From positions 2,192,651 to 2,256,650 of the forward strand of contig NZ_JAUDRJ010000003.1 of assembly GCF_030382115.1 (NCBI RefSeq): 64,000 bases of DNA. Reading direction: 5' to 3'. How positions within the stretch are numbered: position 1 is the stretch's first letter; every line of letters begins with the position of its first letter. A program made the translations under genes and the position numbers. This DNA is from Nostoc sp. GT001 (GTDB lineage: Bacteria > Cyanobacteriota > Cyanobacteriia > Cyanobacteriales > Nostocaceae). Positions 15,877 through 24,654 of the stretch are shown here, piece by piece. The notes under the pieces were generated by a model. It was not told where the DNA came from. It did not search any database and saw only the letters and a program-made list of their open reading frames with translations.

Positions 15877-16233
15877 ATGGCATCACGAGTTAAAGGTGTT
15901 GAAAACGCGCCTCATGTCATTGGCACAGGAGAGAATAGGGTTCTACTGGTTTTGCCAGATGTCTACGATGGAATTGGCACTAACTTAGGAGTTGTCAAAC
16001 TTGTTGGAGATCCTCCTGCTGGGGTTCCCTCTACAACCGTTGGCCGCGCGATCGCCGAAGGGTTGATTCGCAAGATAAAAGTCAGTTATATGGACGGAAC
16101 AAAACGTAAGACTGCCACTTTAGTAGTAGCTGGAGACAAAGCAGGTCAGGCGCGGGCAACTCTTACAGGAAAAACTTACCGAACCAAACTAATCAAAACT
16201 GCCTATTACCCCACTAGCATCACCTTGGGTTAA
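15877..16233 (+). CDS. small beta-rich protein A, candidate coat protein
   Basis: This 118-aa protein is beta-rich with few aromatic residues. It aligns by eye to the next gene product: 'GLIRKIKVSYMDGTKRKTATLVVAGDK' here against 'GILRRVSAIVLNSSTNKRTTIKMLVAKDK' there, in the same relative position. Two adjacent paralogues of about 120 aa in a virion-like operon suggest paired coat proteins. The gene has its own gap and a hairpin upstream, as an abundantly made product might. Confidence 0.55.
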   Translation: MASRVKGVENAPHVIGTGENRVLLVLPDVYDGIGTNLGVVKLVGDPPAGVPSTTVGRAIAEGLIRKIKVSYMDGTKRKTATLVVAGDKAGQARATLTGKTYRTKLIKTAYYPTSITLG

Positions 16234-16283
16234 TTGCGGACAGTTCATTCTACTTACATTAATTACTTTTTTAGGATTTAAAA

Positions 16284-16649
16284 ATGCCAAAACTCAAAAG
16301 ATTGGTCGCTACCATCGGAACTGCCAAATATCCTTTTAAGGGCACTGATGGATTATATGTTGGTGCAAATGCGACTTCAACCGGAATCGCTGTTTTAGAT
16401 GAAGCTGATTTGGATTTGCCCGATTATCCAGTTAAAGAATTACTTCTTAAAGGTATCCTTCGCAGGGTAAGCGCAATTGTGCTAAATAGCAGCACGAATA
16501 AGCGAACTACAATCAAAATGCTCGTTGCAAAAGATAAGTTGGCTACAGCATTAGATGATTTGATTGACAACACAATTACAATCCCTGGAGGAACATCTGG
16601 AGTTATCAAGTCGGTAGGCTTTGCTCGTCGTGTAACCTCCCGTGGGTAA
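16284..16649 (+). CDS. small beta-rich protein B, paralogue of the preceding gene
   Basis: This 121-aa protein shares the central G-[IL]-[LI]-R-[RK]-[VI] ... K-R-T-T ... LVA-x-DK pattern with the 15877-16233 product and has a similar length and beta-rich character. Its stop overlaps the following GTG start by 8 bases. It is a candidate second coat or decoration protein. Confidence 0.55.
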   Translation: MPKLKRLVATIGTAKYPFKGTDGLYVGANATSTGIAVLDEADLDLPDYPVKELLLKGILRRVSAIVLNSSTNKRTTIKMLVAKDKLATALDDLIDNTITIPGGTSGVIKSVGFARRVTSRG

Positions 16650-17007
16650 TTGGGAATTGGTGGGGGAACTAACTGTTAGTAACAACTGGCAATTATTCCC
16701 CAATGAGGTAATTTCAGAAATTTTCCGAATTACTACAACAATTCAAAATTTGGATGATTGGAATAAATGGAAATTTAGAAGCGCTGCTTATCTTCGCTTT
16801 TACTATGCTGATGGTAGCACCTCCCCTGCCTACTACATAAAAGTCAACAATACTGCAATTCTTCGTGAATTTACCATTCCAGAGCCTTTACTGACAGCAG
16901 GATATCACATCAGAACGCCTGCGATTATTAGAGCATCCAGGTATTTGCCAATTACACCTAATTTAAACTTTGCTCAGTGGAATTTGAAGTTAGAAGCTTG
17001 GTATTAA
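16642..17007 (+). CDS. beta-rich structural-type protein
   Basis: GTG at 16642 overlaps the previous stop; the protein is about 121 aa. It is rich in Trp, Tyr and Asn ('YLRFYYADGSTSPAYYI', 'NFAQWNLKLEAWY') with alternating strands, compatible with a jelly-roll or tail/spike-type fold. No motif is recognised. Four bases separate it from the next gene. Confidence 0.5.
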   Translation: MGNWELVGELTVSNNWQLFPNEVISEIFRITTTIQNLDDWNKWKFRSAAYLRFYYADGSTSPAYYIKVNNTAILREFTIPEPLLTAGYHIRTPAIIRASRYLPITPNLNFAQWNLKLEAWY

Positions 17008-17011
17008 ATAA

Positions 17012-17326
17012 ATGATTAACAATCCAGCAAGTATTTCAATTCCTATTTTTGATACTTGCGTTCACGACGAAAAAGAGCTTACGGCTAATGTCGCCTCAGT
17101 GATTCTCAAGCCTAATGGAGAAAGAAAGTATGCTGCTTTTATCAATAATTCCAAAATAGAAATTCTTTTGGTGTTGAGTGAACTGAATAAAGTCACCAAC
17201 AGCAAAGGATTACTTATTAAGCCCGGTGGCAGCTACGAAATCAACTTTAATAATCTTTACGTAGGAACAGTTTGCGCTGTTTCTAAATTTTCTTGCAAAC
17301 TTTCTTTTGTGGAGTGTACTGAATAA
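17012..17326 (+). CDS. beta-sandwich virion-type protein, paralogue of the next gene
   Basis: This 104-aa protein has the pattern 'GERKYAAFINNSKIEILLVLS', then 'LLIKPGGSYEINFNNLYVGTV'. The next gene has the same order: 'NRKGATVWNESTAILFIEFG', then 'FAGGYYEVPFNYTGVI'. The stop overlaps the next ATG (TAATG). The family occurs, to my memory, among phage virion and decoration proteins. Confidence 0.6.
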   Translation: MINNPASISIPIFDTCVHDEKELTANVASVILKPNGERKYAAFINNSKIEILLVLSELNKVTNSKGLLIKPGGSYEINFNNLYVGTVCAVSKFSCKLSFVECTE

Positions 17327-17637
17327 TGGGTCTTGTTAATCCGGCAGTAGTAACAGTAACTGAATCAACTAGTGGCACATCAACCCCAACCACTGTTGCT
17401 TCTAGCGCTACTAGTGTGACAATCTTGGCTGCCAATTCCAACCGCAAAGGTGCAACGGTTTGGAATGAAAGTACTGCTATCTTATTTATTGAATTTGGTG
17501 CTACAGCAACAACGAGCGCTTTTACCGCTAAATTATTTGCTGGCGGATATTATGAAGTGCCATTTAATTACACTGGCGTAATTAGTGGGATTTGGTCTGC
17601 TGTCAACGGAAACGCTCTTGTTCGGGAGTTGACTTAA
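17326..17637 (+). CDS. phage virion-type small beta protein
   Basis: This 103-aa protein has a Thr/Ser-rich N-terminus followed by 'NRKGATVWNESTAILFIEFG', 'FTAKLFAGGYYEVPF' and 'ISGIWSAVNGNALVRELT'. This series is characteristic of short virion proteins found in many bacteriophages, usually unannotated or called head decoration or tail proteins. It is the best single piece of homology-type evidence that this operon makes virus-like particles. Confidence 0.65.
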   Translation: MGLVNPAVVTVTESTSGTSTPTTVASSATSVTILAANSNRKGATVWNESTAILFIEFGATATTSAFTAKLFAGGYYEVPFNYTGVISGIWSAVNGNALVRELT

Positions 17638-17639
17638 GA

Positions 17640-18086
17640 ATGCCTTTATTTCAATCAGCATTTATAAGTAATTCTCCTATTTATTTTGAATATTTTCACG
17701 ACCAGGCAAAGATATTGTCAGGCAGCGTTATCCAATCACCTTTAAGTTCTTCTTATAAGTATGGATTTATAGCCTTTCAAGAGCCACCAGCAATTGATAA
17801 TAGCTGGGTTTTTTATCGCTCTCTACAACCTGGAAATTATCGCCTGTACTTTTTATGCAATGTTGGCAATCAGTTTGGAAAACTCAAATTAGAAGTAGAT
17901 AATTCTTTGGCATTTGACAACTTAGATTTCTATCAAAACGGAGTTAGTCTTCACCAAACATTAACCAAGGACATTGCTATTACTGAAGATGGATTGCATG
18001 AATTCAAATTTACTATCTTCGAGAAAAACCCTTTGGCAACTGATTACTATTGCTCGATTACAAAAATATGGGCATTGCAAATTTAA
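17640..18086 (+). CDS. beta-rich protein, possible receptor-binding or spike component
   Basis: The start at MPLFQSAFI (17640), 3 bases after the previous stop, gives 148 aa. It is rich in Tyr, Phe and Ser with alternating strands ('LQPGNYRLYFLCNVGNQFG', 'LHEFKFTIFEKN', 'DYYCSITKIWALQI'), resembling a carbohydrate-binding-type jelly roll. No motif is decisive. The terminal position among structural-type genes is common for host-recognition proteins. Confidence 0.5.
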   Translation: MPLFQSAFISNSPIYFEYFHDQAKILSGSVIQSPLSSSYKYGFIAFQEPPAIDNSWVFYRSLQPGNYRLYFLCNVGNQFGKLKLEVDNSLAFDNLDFYQNGVSLHQTLTKDIAITEDGLHEFKFTIFEKNPLATDYYCSITKIWALQI

Positions 18087-18163
18087 ATTTAGCTGACCCA
18101 ATAGAATAAGATGTCTTGGCAATCCTTGGGCACTTTCGAGATTACAAGTACATATCTTTACTC

Positions 18164-18529
18164 ATGAAGATTGACATTAACAACGCGCTTACTATTATTC
18201 TTGGGCTGCTTACTTTGATAGGAGCTATTTACCGATTGGCACAGGTAGAAGCAAATATCAATGCCAAAATCAACAGAGTTGAAAATACTGTATTAGCAGC
18301 TGTTGATCACCTGAAGGATAATTTTGTTGATCGGTTGTACACAGTTGAGAAAAAGGTAGACGTGCATCTAACCGAATACAACGAAAAGAAACTTTTTGTT
18401 GAGTATCGGCTTAATGGTATTGAAAACATGGTCAAGCACAAGTTTGACAGGCTTGCCAACTGGGTTAAGCAGATAGCTAGCTTCTTGAACAAGCAATCTA
18501 ACTTTCAGATCCGCGATGACAAGTTCTAG
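18164..18529 (+). CDS. membrane-anchored coiled-coil protein
   Basis: The start at MKIDINNAL (18164) gives 121 aa. A single N-terminal membrane span ('ALTIILGLLTLIGAIYRLA') is followed by about 90 residues of heptad-repeat helix. This layout is seen in phage spanin/holin-like and virion-tether proteins and in many small plasmid proteins. It is the last plus-strand gene of the virion-like run. Confidence 0.55.
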   Translation: MKIDINNALTIILGLLTLIGAIYRLAQVEANINAKINRVENTVLAAVDHLKDNFVDRLYTVEKKVDVHLTEYNEKKLFVEYRLNGIENMVKHKFDRLANWVKQIASFLNKQSNFQIRDDKF

Positions 18530-18540
18530 TCACTGGGGAT

Positions 18541-18894
18541 TCACTCTAGTAAGTTAGGTTCTGGGGTAGTGGCAATGGACTGAATAATTAGGTCAAAATG
18601 ACCGGAAATCGCCTCATCCCAAGTTGAGTAGAGACGTTTTTCACCATTACAACTGCCTCCAGTTACTAATGACTCGAAAATTTGGGGTTTTTCATTAGTC
18701 CCAAGGTTTATCCCAAGAAATATAGTTGAAACACTGATATAACCTTTAAGAACAGAAAGCAAAACCTGCGTGTTAGCTTCTGTCCTCCAGATTGCCCATT
18801 CTTCAAAGTTAACAGCAACAGGTGTATGGCCTTCTAACTTGTAGTATCGATCAAACATGATTAAGTAAAGGAATTCGTGATATTTACTAGACAT
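18541..18894 (-). CDS. phage-associated conserved hypothetical protein
   Basis: This 117-aa protein has 'FDRYYKLEGHTPVAVNFEEWAIW', 'STIFLGINLG', 'FESLVTGG' and 'YSTWDEAISGH'. This series recurs in a widespread family of short proteins carried by phages of many bacteria, with unknown function. The start overlaps the stop of an upstream 56-aa membrane protein on the same strand. Confidence 0.65.
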   Translation of the reverse strand: MSSKYHEFLYLIMFDRYYKLEGHTPVAVNFEEWAIWRTEANTQVLLSVLKGYISVSTIFLGINLGTNEKPQIFESLVTGGSCNGEKRLYSTWDEAISGHFDLIIQSIATTPEPNLLE

Positions 18895-19057
18895 GATTGA
18901 ATACTACGTTCAGAATTGCAAACCAGAAGGCAAAGCCAAGGCACAGTATACCTATAAGCTGTATGCGTCCCCAGGGATACCCATACAAATCATCGTAATA
19001 GGCTATAAAGGTCGATGGCAGGGAAATTAGCGATTCTAGTAACTCTTGGAGATCCAT
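18887..19057 (-). CDS. 56-aa single-span membrane protein
   Basis: The frame begins MDLQELLES at 19057 and ends in a TAG that overlaps the next ATG by 8 bases. The C-terminal half is one hydrophobic helix ('IQLIGILCLGFAFWFAIL'). The overlap with the phage-type gene downstream supports it. Against it, its start lies 3 bases from the divergent plus-strand gene at 19061 and no strong ribosome site is visible. Holin-like size, but no homology claimed. Confidence 0.45.
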   Translation of the reverse strand: MDLQELLESLISLPSTFIAYYDDLYGYPWGRIQLIGILCLGFAFWFAILNVVFNHV

Positions 19058-19060
19058 ATA

Positions 19061-19276
19061 ATGAGAGCTAAATTTTTAGCAGAAAGCGTAACTAATCATG
19101 CCAGTGGTAACACAGTAGTTAACTTAGCTCCAGTCCTTAAAAGCACTGAAGAGAACAAATCCTTTTGGCAAGCGACACCTAGCGGCAAGCTAGAGATGTG
19201 TATCACCAATCCCAAGGCAACAGAATTTTTTAAAGCAGGTGTTGAATATTACGTTGACTTCACTCCGGCAACTTGA
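19061..19276 (+). CDS. small phage-type protein (YVDFTPA family)
   Basis: The start at MRAKFLAES (19061) with GGAG upstream gives 71 aa. It has 'SVTNHASGNTVVNLAPV', 'SFWQATPSGKLEMCITNP' and 'GVEYYVDFTPAT'. This short beta-rich family is common in phages and lacks a known role. A broken paralogue sits at 7678-7906. A strong terminator follows. Confidence 0.65.
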   Translation: MRAKFLAESVTNHASGNTVVNLAPVLKSTEENKSFWQATPSGKLEMCITNPKATEFFKAGVEYYVDFTPAT

Positions 19277-19304
19277 AGACAACTTGGAGTTAAGTCAGAG
19301 ATAA

Positions 19305-19356
19305 CTTACAGTCCAGTGGACACGATCACAGTGTCCACTGGACTGTAAGCGTTTTT
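19305..19356 (+). terminator. strong intrinsic terminator near the right end of the element
   Basis: A perfect 19-bp stem (19305-19323 with 19331-19349) encloses the 7-base loop GATCACA and is followed by GTTTTT. It insulates the plus-strand genes from the attachment region and the host gene beyond. Confidence 0.85.
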
Positions 19357-19363
19357 ATTCAAA

Positions 19364-19529
19364 TTAGTCAAAGCTTTAGTGGCGTTTACCCTTGATAGAC
19401 AAGACTTTCAGAGAAGAGCGTTGGCTTAATTTAGTCAAGATTTAGTCAAGGGCAAAATTTGGAGGCTGAAAGTAGTGGGTGACGAGGGAATCGAACCCGC
19501 AACCAATAGATTAAGAGTCTATTAGTCAA
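19364..19529. promoter_or_regulatory. four TTAGTCAA motifs around the right end
   Basis: TTAGTCAA occurs at 19364, 19431, 19442 and 19522. The two central copies are 11 bp apart, one helical turn. They lie between the terminator and the TGAGTAGC pairs. They may be binding sites for an excisionase or for the integrase; this is inferred from spacing only. Confidence 0.4.
19476..19522 (-). tRNA. tRNA-Lys(CUU) 3' fragment, not functional
   Basis: On the minus strand the fragment runs from the anticodon stem (ATAGA, loop CTCTTAA, TCTAT) through a T arm with TTCGATT to the acceptor strand GTCACCCA. Loop positions 34-36 are CTT, giving Lys. The T stem has one mismatch and the D arm and 5' acceptor strand are absent. 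Such 3' tRNA segments are the usual attachment remnants of tRNA-targeting elements, yet the present junction is 144 bp further out, in a protein gene. Confidence 0.7.
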
Positions 19530-19531
19530 AA

Positions 19532-19616
19532 TGAGTAGCATTTGAGTAGCAAAATTCCTGCTTCGATCGCTAAAAATCAGCAGAAGAATGGGGCTTTTGA
19601 GTAGCATTTGAGTAGC
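19532..19616. promoter_or_regulatory. right-end paired TGAGTAGC motifs (candidate integrase arm sites)
   Basis: TGAGTAGC occurs at 19532 and 19543, and again at 19598 and 19609; both pairs are 11 bp apart. The pattern matches the left-end pair at 982-1001. They lie inside the attR core. Confidence 0.5.
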
Positions 19617-20211
19617 GAAAAGAAAGTATTGGCTCAAAGCCTTGCCAGCAGAAGGTACATAGAAGTTCTAATTCATCTATTGCTTGTTTTTGTACTGTTC
19701 CTCGACCCAAAATCCTTAACCACAGAGTTTCTTGGGTGCGTGGTAACTGGTGAATCGCAACGATCGCAGTCCGCAAATACTCTGCGATAAAATGTACTCC
19801 AGGTAGCCAGTCTACCTTTTGAGTAGCACCAAATCCTGACAAGAGTGTTGTAGATGCTGTTGGGGTGAGTATCCATAATTTAGGAAGTTCTAATTCTGGA
19901 ATGGAAGTTTTATTACGATTTGCTTGACGTTGTAATCCACCCCTTACTTCTAATAATTTTAACAGGCAATCACAAATTTCTTCTTGTGATGCAGCGTTGC
20001 GGAAGGGTTCAAAAATGGCTGCTGTAGCGGCAAACCTTCCTAATAATCCTAGTGTTTCTAAATTCGTGCTTTGTTCTGTTAAAGGAGAAAATAAAACATC
20101 GATTTCTCGAACTTCTCCCGCCACACGGCTAGAACCTTGGACTTCTCCATAAGGTTTTAGTAATTCTTCCAAATAATCTTTTGCAAATTGATCATGGATA
20201 AATCTAGTCAT
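19570..20211 (-). CDS. DUF4351-family protein, 5' part of a gene split by the element
   Basis: The frame starts at MTRFIHDQF (20211). The first 182 codons (to 19666) are genuine family sequence, including an N-terminal nuclease-like region ('[13 protein letters not shown]') and '[17 protein letters not shown]'. From 19665 down, 31 codons are element DNA ('[10 protein letters not shown]...') ending at a stop at 19570. The remaining 116 host codons are at 931-581. A truncated protein with a foreign tail could be made in the integrated state. The function of the family is unknown; the N-terminus is related to Rpn/PD-(D/E)XK proteins. Confidence 0.85.
   Translation of the reverse strand: MTRFIHDQFAKDYLEELLKPYGEVQGSSRVAGEVREIDVLFSPLTEQSTNLETLGLLGRFAATAAIFEPFRNAASQEEICDCLLKLLEVRGGLQRQANRNKTSIPELELPKLWILTPTASTTLLSGFGATQKVDWLPGVHFIAEYLRTAIVAIHQLPRTQETLWLRILGRGTVQKQAIDELELLCTFCWQGFEPILSFRYSNATQKPHSSADF
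19666..19681. repeat. right attachment-site direct repeat (attR core)
   Basis: Identical to 932-947; see that entry. The host reading phase is the same in both copies. Confidence 0.85.
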
Positions 20212-20286
20212 TCAATCAAAAAAATTTATTTAGCTAATGAATTGGCGATCGCCCTATTTACCTTTACCAGATGTATACTTTGTAAT

Positions 20287-20571
20287 TTATCTTAAACCTC
20301 TTTCCATAAGCATTTGAGGTTCGACATTCTCAACATTAGCGATCGCTTCTAACTGAGAAATCCCAGTGATTGCATCAATAATATTACCTGATTTAGCACG
20401 CAACCAAGCGGTATGAGGCGCATAAGAAAGGCTTTGAGCTACTTCATAACCTGCTCGATTAATTACCTCGCGTTGCGATTCCACATCAACGCCTTCAGCA
20501 AAGCGGATAAAAACCAGTCCAGTTGGTACTGCTAAGGAAGCATTGGATTCTAGCGTATAAACCGGACTCAA
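20287..20571 (-). CDS. small protein resembling a subtilase propeptide domain
   Basis: This 94-aa protein has the order 'GLVFIRFAEGVDVESQREV', 'AGYEVAQSLSYAPHTAWLRA' and 'ISQLEAIANVENVEPQML'. The same order occurs inside the neighbouring protease gene ('ENLFVKFDSEEESRVCQEV', 'YNLTIKRQLEYARNAYFVSA', 'ESVELCHPEL'). It looks like a free-standing copy of that ferredoxin-like pro-domain and could be an inhibitor or folding helper for the protease. It is transcribed divergently from the protease. The link is by resemblance only. Confidence 0.6.
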   Translation of the reverse strand: MSPVYTLESNASLAVPTGLVFIRFAEGVDVESQREVINRAGYEVAQSLSYAPHTAWLRAKSGNIIDAITGISQLEAIANVENVEPQMLMERGLR

Positions 20572-20572
20572 T

Positions 20573-20694
20573 AGACTTCTTGCATAAGTCGGGAAAAGGG
20601 TAAGGGGGAAGGGGAAAAGGTTCTGTATTGTCCCCTTCCCCTTTAACCTTTACCCTTTTCCCCCTCTTGCAAAAAGCACTTTTGCAAGAGGTCT
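20573..20694. repeat. MITE-like element, family A (TIR AGACCTCTTGCA)
   Basis: The ends are AGACTTCTTGCA (20573) and TGCAAGAGGTCT (20683-20694), which are inverted. Inside is a long purine-rich inverted repeat (about 20590-20665) that folds into one hairpin. The same termini bound 61988-62108. No coding capacity. It lies between the propeptide-like gene and the protease promoter. Confidence 0.65.
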
Positions 20695-20881
20695 AATATA
20701 CCCTGTTCTGATTGATTGGGTTCGCCTGAAAAAACTGCGTAGGCGTAGCCCGCACTTCGGCTCATTTCGGCTACGCTCAGGACAGGCTCAGTGACACCGT
20801 AGACATCGCACCGTCGTTAAAAGTAAGGCATAATACGGTTTTCCCAATTCCCCATTTTCAAAACATTTAGGAGATTAAACA

Positions 20882-22870
20882 ATGGTTCAGGTTCGCTATG
20901 GTGGACAGAACGGCCAACAGTATGAATTTGCTATCAGTAACGAATACGTTGTAGTGCGTACCGAAAGCCGCAGCACTTTGGTTGGTGCAAGATCCTTTGA
21001 AGTCGCACCTGTATCACCCACGGCTCGTAGCATCCTTAATCAATTTGAGTTAAAAACACGGTTTCGGCAAGCGGGTGTAGAAATTTTACAAGCGAAAGTT
21101 CCGAATCAGGGTGTCGCTCTGCGCGATCGCGCTCGTGAAATACTTAACAATGAGTCTGAAGTCCAATTTGCCGGACGTGTCTTAATCGATCCAGTATCTC
21201 AACAACCTGTAATTTACACTGAAAACCTTTTTGTTAAATTTGATAGCGAAGAAGAGTCAAGGGTCTGCCAAGAGGTTTTAAGACGTTACAACTTAACAAT
21301 TAAACGCCAACTTGAATATGCACGAAATGCTTACTTTGTCAGTGCCCCTGCAAATACTGGTATAGCCGTCTTTGACATCGCCGAGAGACTTCTAAATGAG
21401 GAATCAGTTGAACTATGCCATCCCGAACTAGCGCGTGAGTCACGCCAACGTCAGGTTTTCCCGCAGCAGTGGCACTTAAAGCAAACAACAATTAATGGTA
21501 AGACAATTAACGCCCATGCCAACGTTGAAGCAGCTTGGAAGTTGAGCAATGGCACTGGGATAATTATTGCAATTATCGACGATGGTATGGATCTCGATCA
21601 TGAAGAGTTCCGTTCTTCTGGTAAGATTGTTGCCCCACGAGATGTCACACGTAAAACGAACAATCCCAGACCGGGAAACGATAATAACCACGGTACATCC
21701 TGTGCAGGAGTAGCGTGTGCAAACGGTAACTTTGGGGCATCTGGTGTAGCACCGGGGGCAAAACTCATGCCGATTCGTTTAGCTTCAGCGTTGGGATCGC
21801 AGGATGAAGCAGATGCTTTTATTTGGGCGGCTCAAAATGGTGCTGATGTTATTTCTTGCAGCTAGGGCCCAGCAGATGGTACTTGGTTTGAGCCAGACGA
21901 TCCTGTACACAACCAGAAAGTACCTTTGCCTGATTCCACACGGCTGGCTATAGACTTTGCAATCAATAAAGGGCGCAACGGCAAGGGCTGTGTAATTTTA
22001 TTTGCAGCTGGCAATGGTAACGAAAGCGTCGATAACGACGGCTACGCCAGCTACCAAAAGGTGATTGCAGTGGCAGCTTGTAACGACTACGGCACGAGAA
22101 GCGCTTACAGTGACTTTGGTCAGGCGGTTTGGTGCGCCTTCCCCAGCAACAATGGTGATATTTCTCAAACCACTGGAATTTGGACAACCGATCGCTCTGG
22201 TGTACTTGGCTATAATTCGGGTAATCGAAATCTGGGTGAGGCTTTAGGCAACTATACGAACGAATTTGGCGGAACTTCCAGTGCTTGTCCAGGTGCAGCA
22301 GGTGTAGCAGCCTTGATTCTTGCCAGAAATCCAAATCTGCGTTGGGATGAAGTACGAGACATTTTTAAACGCTCCTGCGATCGCATTGATTCAGCCGGAG
22401 GTAAATATGATGCCAATGGTCGCAGTCCTTTCTACGGTTACGGTCGAATCAATGCTCTGAAAGCTGTAGAATTGGCCAAGCCACCGCAAACATCGCCCAT
22501 CAGCAGATTCCAAGCAGTGCAAGATGTGCCAATTAACGACTTGCAAACATCAACATTATCGGTGGCGATCGCTAATACCACCCTCCTAAAATCCATCAAA
22601 GTTAATGTAGATATCGAGCATACTTATATTGGGGATCTGATAGTTACTCTCCTTCCCCCGGTGCAAACAGGCATACTTCCCATAAATCTGCACGATCGCC
22701 AGGGCGGAGCTACAGATAATATTAAAACAACCTATGACGAGGTAAATACCCCAAAACTTGCTGCCTTTAAAGGTAAAAGTCCCCAAGGAACCTGGACTCT
22801 GGAAGTTGCAGATAAAGCTGAAGGAGATACAGGAAAAATTCGCAGTTTGACTATTGAAATGGGATTTTAG
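20882..22870 (+). pseudogene. prcA: calcium-dependent subtilisin-like protease (PrcA type) with in-frame TAG
   Basis: The full frame is 662 codons plus stop, interrupted by TAG at 21863-21865 where the family has the Trp of a Ser-Trp-Gly-Pro motif (TGG to TAG). The order is propeptide-like domains (1-200), catalytic Asp in 'IIAIIDDGMD' (about 231), His in 'NNHGTSCAGV' (about 268) and, beyond the stop, Ser in 'GGTSSACPG'. A P/proprotein-convertase domain follows ('SRFQAVQDVPIND', 'HTYIGDLIVTL'). The stop separates Asp/His from the nucleophile, so the truncated product should be inactive. The upstream ATG has a good AGGAG site. Nonsense mutation, readthrough and sequencing error all remain possible. 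Confidence 0.8.
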
Positions 22871-22978
22871 GGATTTCCAACTAAAAAAATATTCCATCGT
22901 TGTGTATGTAGAGGAAGCAGAGAAGAAAGAATCTGCCACGATGAAAATGGGATAATTTATTTTCTGGAAGTCCCTTAA
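22866..22978. repeat. MITE-like element, family B (TIR TTAAGGGACTTCCA)
   Basis: The left end TTAGGGATTTCCA and right end TGGAAGTCCCTTAA are inverted, and inner segments (ATTCCATCGTTGTG against CACGATGAAAATGGGAT) also pair. The right-end reverse complement matches the left end of 34227-34356 over more than 25 bases with few differences, so the two are one family. It directly follows the protease stop codon and may serve as its terminator. Confidence 0.6.
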
Positions 22979-23099
22979 ACCAATACGTTTGAGTTAGGGA
23001 GTGTGAGGGGATGAGGGGGATGAGGGAGATAAAGAGAAGTTGCTGCATTCTTTCCCCATACCCTATGCCCCATGTCCCATGCCCCATGCCCCGTTTCAA

Positions 23100-24572
<1,473 letters not shown>

Positions 24573-24654
24573 GGATGTAGTGTATCACCTTCGTTATATC
24601 TGGGAGCAAGGGTGTTAACAATTTATGAGGTAAAACAATTTTGGATTTTAGGGT

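Larger units (their letters stand above)
932..19681. mobile_element. 18.7-kb integrated virus-like / phage-plasmid element interrupting a DUF4351 gene
   Basis: The boundaries are set by a perfect 16-bp direct repeat (932-947 and 19666-19681). Collapsing the repeat restores an uninterrupted host reading frame, so the ends are accurate. The repeat-to-repeat length is 18,734 bp. Contents are a tyrosine recombinase beside the left end, zinc-cluster proteins, a membrane-anchored FtsK/HerA-like ATPase, an RHH regulator, a DUF3854/VirE-type primase-helicase with iterons, and a run of probable virion proteins. A tRNA-Lys 3' fragment lies near the right end. No relaxase, transposase, large terminase, portal or tape-measure gene is seen. 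The layout parallels the heterocyst interruption elements (nifD, fdxN, hupL) in that excision would repair a protein gene, but the host gene here is not a nitrogen-fixation gene. Confidence 0.88.

Noticed and set aside
18893..19030. Plus-strand 45-codon frame MIEYYVQNC...
   Set aside because: It lies antisense to the 56-aa membrane protein frame, which overlaps a conserved phage-type gene and is the more coherent reading.
19820..19827. Another TGAGTAGC copy beyond the right end
   Set aside because: It is a single copy within host coding sequence, outside the element and not paired; taken as chance.
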